This document shows, piece by piece, positions 62,740-64,000 of a stretch of DNA of 64,000 nt. Origin of the DNA: Trichostrongylus colubriformis (Eukaryota; Nematoda; Chromadorea; Rhabditida; Trichostrongylidae); assembly GCA_963978905.1 (NCBI GenBank), contig OZ022259.1:29055994-29119993 (forward strand), read 5' to 3'. Position 1 is the first letter of the stretch. The number at the start of each line of letters is the position of its first letter. Made by a program: the position numbers and the translations under genes. A model generated the notes under the pieces. That model had not been told where the DNA came from and ran no database searches. It worked only from the letters and a program-made list of their open reading frames with translations.

Positions 62740-64000
62740 GCTTTTAAACCCTGAACTCAAATATGCTTTCCGTATTTGTGGAACGATTTTGCGAACGAAG
62801 TTATGAAGGTTTTTCTGGATGAGCAACATTACATCGTAAGTGCAGGCATTCGTAACATGTGGACCAGGCGTTTTCGCACAGATCGAACGCTGTTTTCATG
62901 TGAGGTAAAAACATCCTTGCAGCCAGGTTTTCAGCCTAATAAATTCTGACCGAAATTCGGAAGGGTCTCCGAGAATAGGTTATGAAAAAGAGAAGTTGTT
63001 GACCCTACCAAGAAAGTGCCCTTTGGCCCTTCCTAGGCTCGTGCACTGGTATAAGTACCTGTGCTAAGTATGTTTCGATTATCTTTGCTACAGTTGATAA
63101 TTTTTCATGTAAGAAAAATGGAAAATAAACGCCACTCACTCCATGCTGTTCTCGCTTTGCGCCTTTCGAATTTTGGTCGAAATCTCAACTAGGCTGAAGA
63201 ATTGCCTACAAAGGCATTTAGACTTCCTGAAAATGAAAGCAACATTAGTTCTGCGCGAAAACACCTGGCCTGCGAGCTGCTACAGACCCCTGCACTTACT
63301 ATGTTAAAAGTATTGCTCATTCAGAAAAACTTTCATAACTTTTGTCACAGAGTCGTTCCGCAATTTGAGAGAGCAGATTCAAGTTCAACGTCTCTCCACA
63401 GCGATGTGCACCTCATTAAGAATAGCCACGCTAACCTAGTAACTTTCCCTAGTTAACCAGAAATATGTGTACGCTTGAGTGAGCGAATTGGTACTTCAAT
63501 TATGCTTAGAAGTTCAACATCTATAAGATGCTCCCCTGTCCCCGTCCATCTCATTTCACATTAGCACTGGTAAGTATTCAGGAGTTCAACACTCAACAAA
63601 TTGCCCTTCGTCTATTAACCTGGCACCGGATTTGTCTCATCTTGGCTTGGGCAAACAGCCACGTCTGCGAACTAATGTTACCCGCCAGCGCCGATAGTAT
63701 CCACCCTCCTTTTCACGAAGGGATGAGGGTGTAGATAGTGTACGTGCACTACTTAAAATGAAGTTACCTATCAGTCTCAGTGATTATTTTCACTCACTTG
63801 TTTACCCAGCAGAAAGTCGTTCATTTATTGTCGTCCCTGCGTTTTGTAAGGTTGTGAAGACACCCACATTTTCAATTGAATACTATTATGGATTCTTCTG
63901 AGCAAAAGGATTATGCCACTACTTGCAGACGAAAGTGAGTTCACCACGCTTCAGCTTTGCCCCGACGACCACCATATGTACATCAAAACCATCGCACCTT
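62740..64000. other. Right end of window, no recognised gene
   Basis: Only short frames (63202-63456, 63528-63734, plus) without family resemblance. No paired repeats in the window. Confidence 0.4.

Noticed and set aside
1..64000. CRISPR arrays, rRNA genes, integrated viral genes, toxin genes
   Set aside because: Looked for on both strands and not seen. The direct repeats present have two or three units and no spacer periodicity.

Overview
This 64 kb window is eukaryotic and most probably from a parasitic, strongylid-like nematode. The evidence is an AT-rich background, very short introns (52-57 nt) in the one recognisable conserved gene, exons of nematode-type serpentine receptors, and a load of RTE-like retrotransposons, Penelope-like elements, mariner/Tc elements, a SINE and MITEs. 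There are no prokaryotic operons, rRNAs, CRISPR arrays or clear tRNA genes. The species is an inference. A 200-bp run of Ns marks an assembly gap at 7513-7712.

Host genes are sparse. The C2A-C2B end of a rabphilin-like gene (rbf-1 type) lies on the plus strand at 15.47-17.02 kb. It has good splice sites, but one expected C2B segment is missing and a SINE abuts the next exon. Two serpentine-receptor-like loci lie on the plus strand: fragmentary exons at about 23.1-25.8 kb, and a locus at 39.06-44.06 kb that carries an internal duplication and a premature stop. Possible WD40-like exons lie at 37.5-37.9 kb. A few isolated open frames (6.5, 12.9, 14.0, 59.4 kb) look protein-like but I cannot assign them.

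Mobile DNA dominates. Four RTE-like non-LTR elements are visible: 1-1022 minus, 18102-21336 minus, 30802-36202 plus and 46196-49373 plus. The three complete ones end in a TAAG-type tail and sit between recognisable target-site duplications. One is nested in a CR1/jockey-like LINE. One carries a 2.38-kb hAT-like element with an 8-bp duplication. One interrupts a dispersed repeat whose uninterrupted copy is at 28.5-29.35 kb, on the other strand. A full-size but frameshifted mariner (11522-12788), a Tc3-like relic with doubled inverted repeats (54181-55746), a decayed Tc1-like relic (about 9.35-10.01 kb), a Penelope-like element with its C-terminal GIY-YIG domain (26443-28112) and three more GIY-YIG fragments (22.0, 24.4, 57.0 kb) complete the autonomous classes.

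Non-autonomous DNA is equally rich. A TA-flanked MITE family has three copies, a TTAA-flanked MITE lies at 57.7-58.2 kb, and a tRNA-derived SINE has three copies. Several long foldbacks occur (10.2, 22.3, 38.2, 56.4, 60.1 kb), along with very short-loop perfect palindromes at 1344, 36943 and 50688. The layering gives a relative order of insertion, and the foldbacks are plausible double-stranded RNA sources if transcribed.
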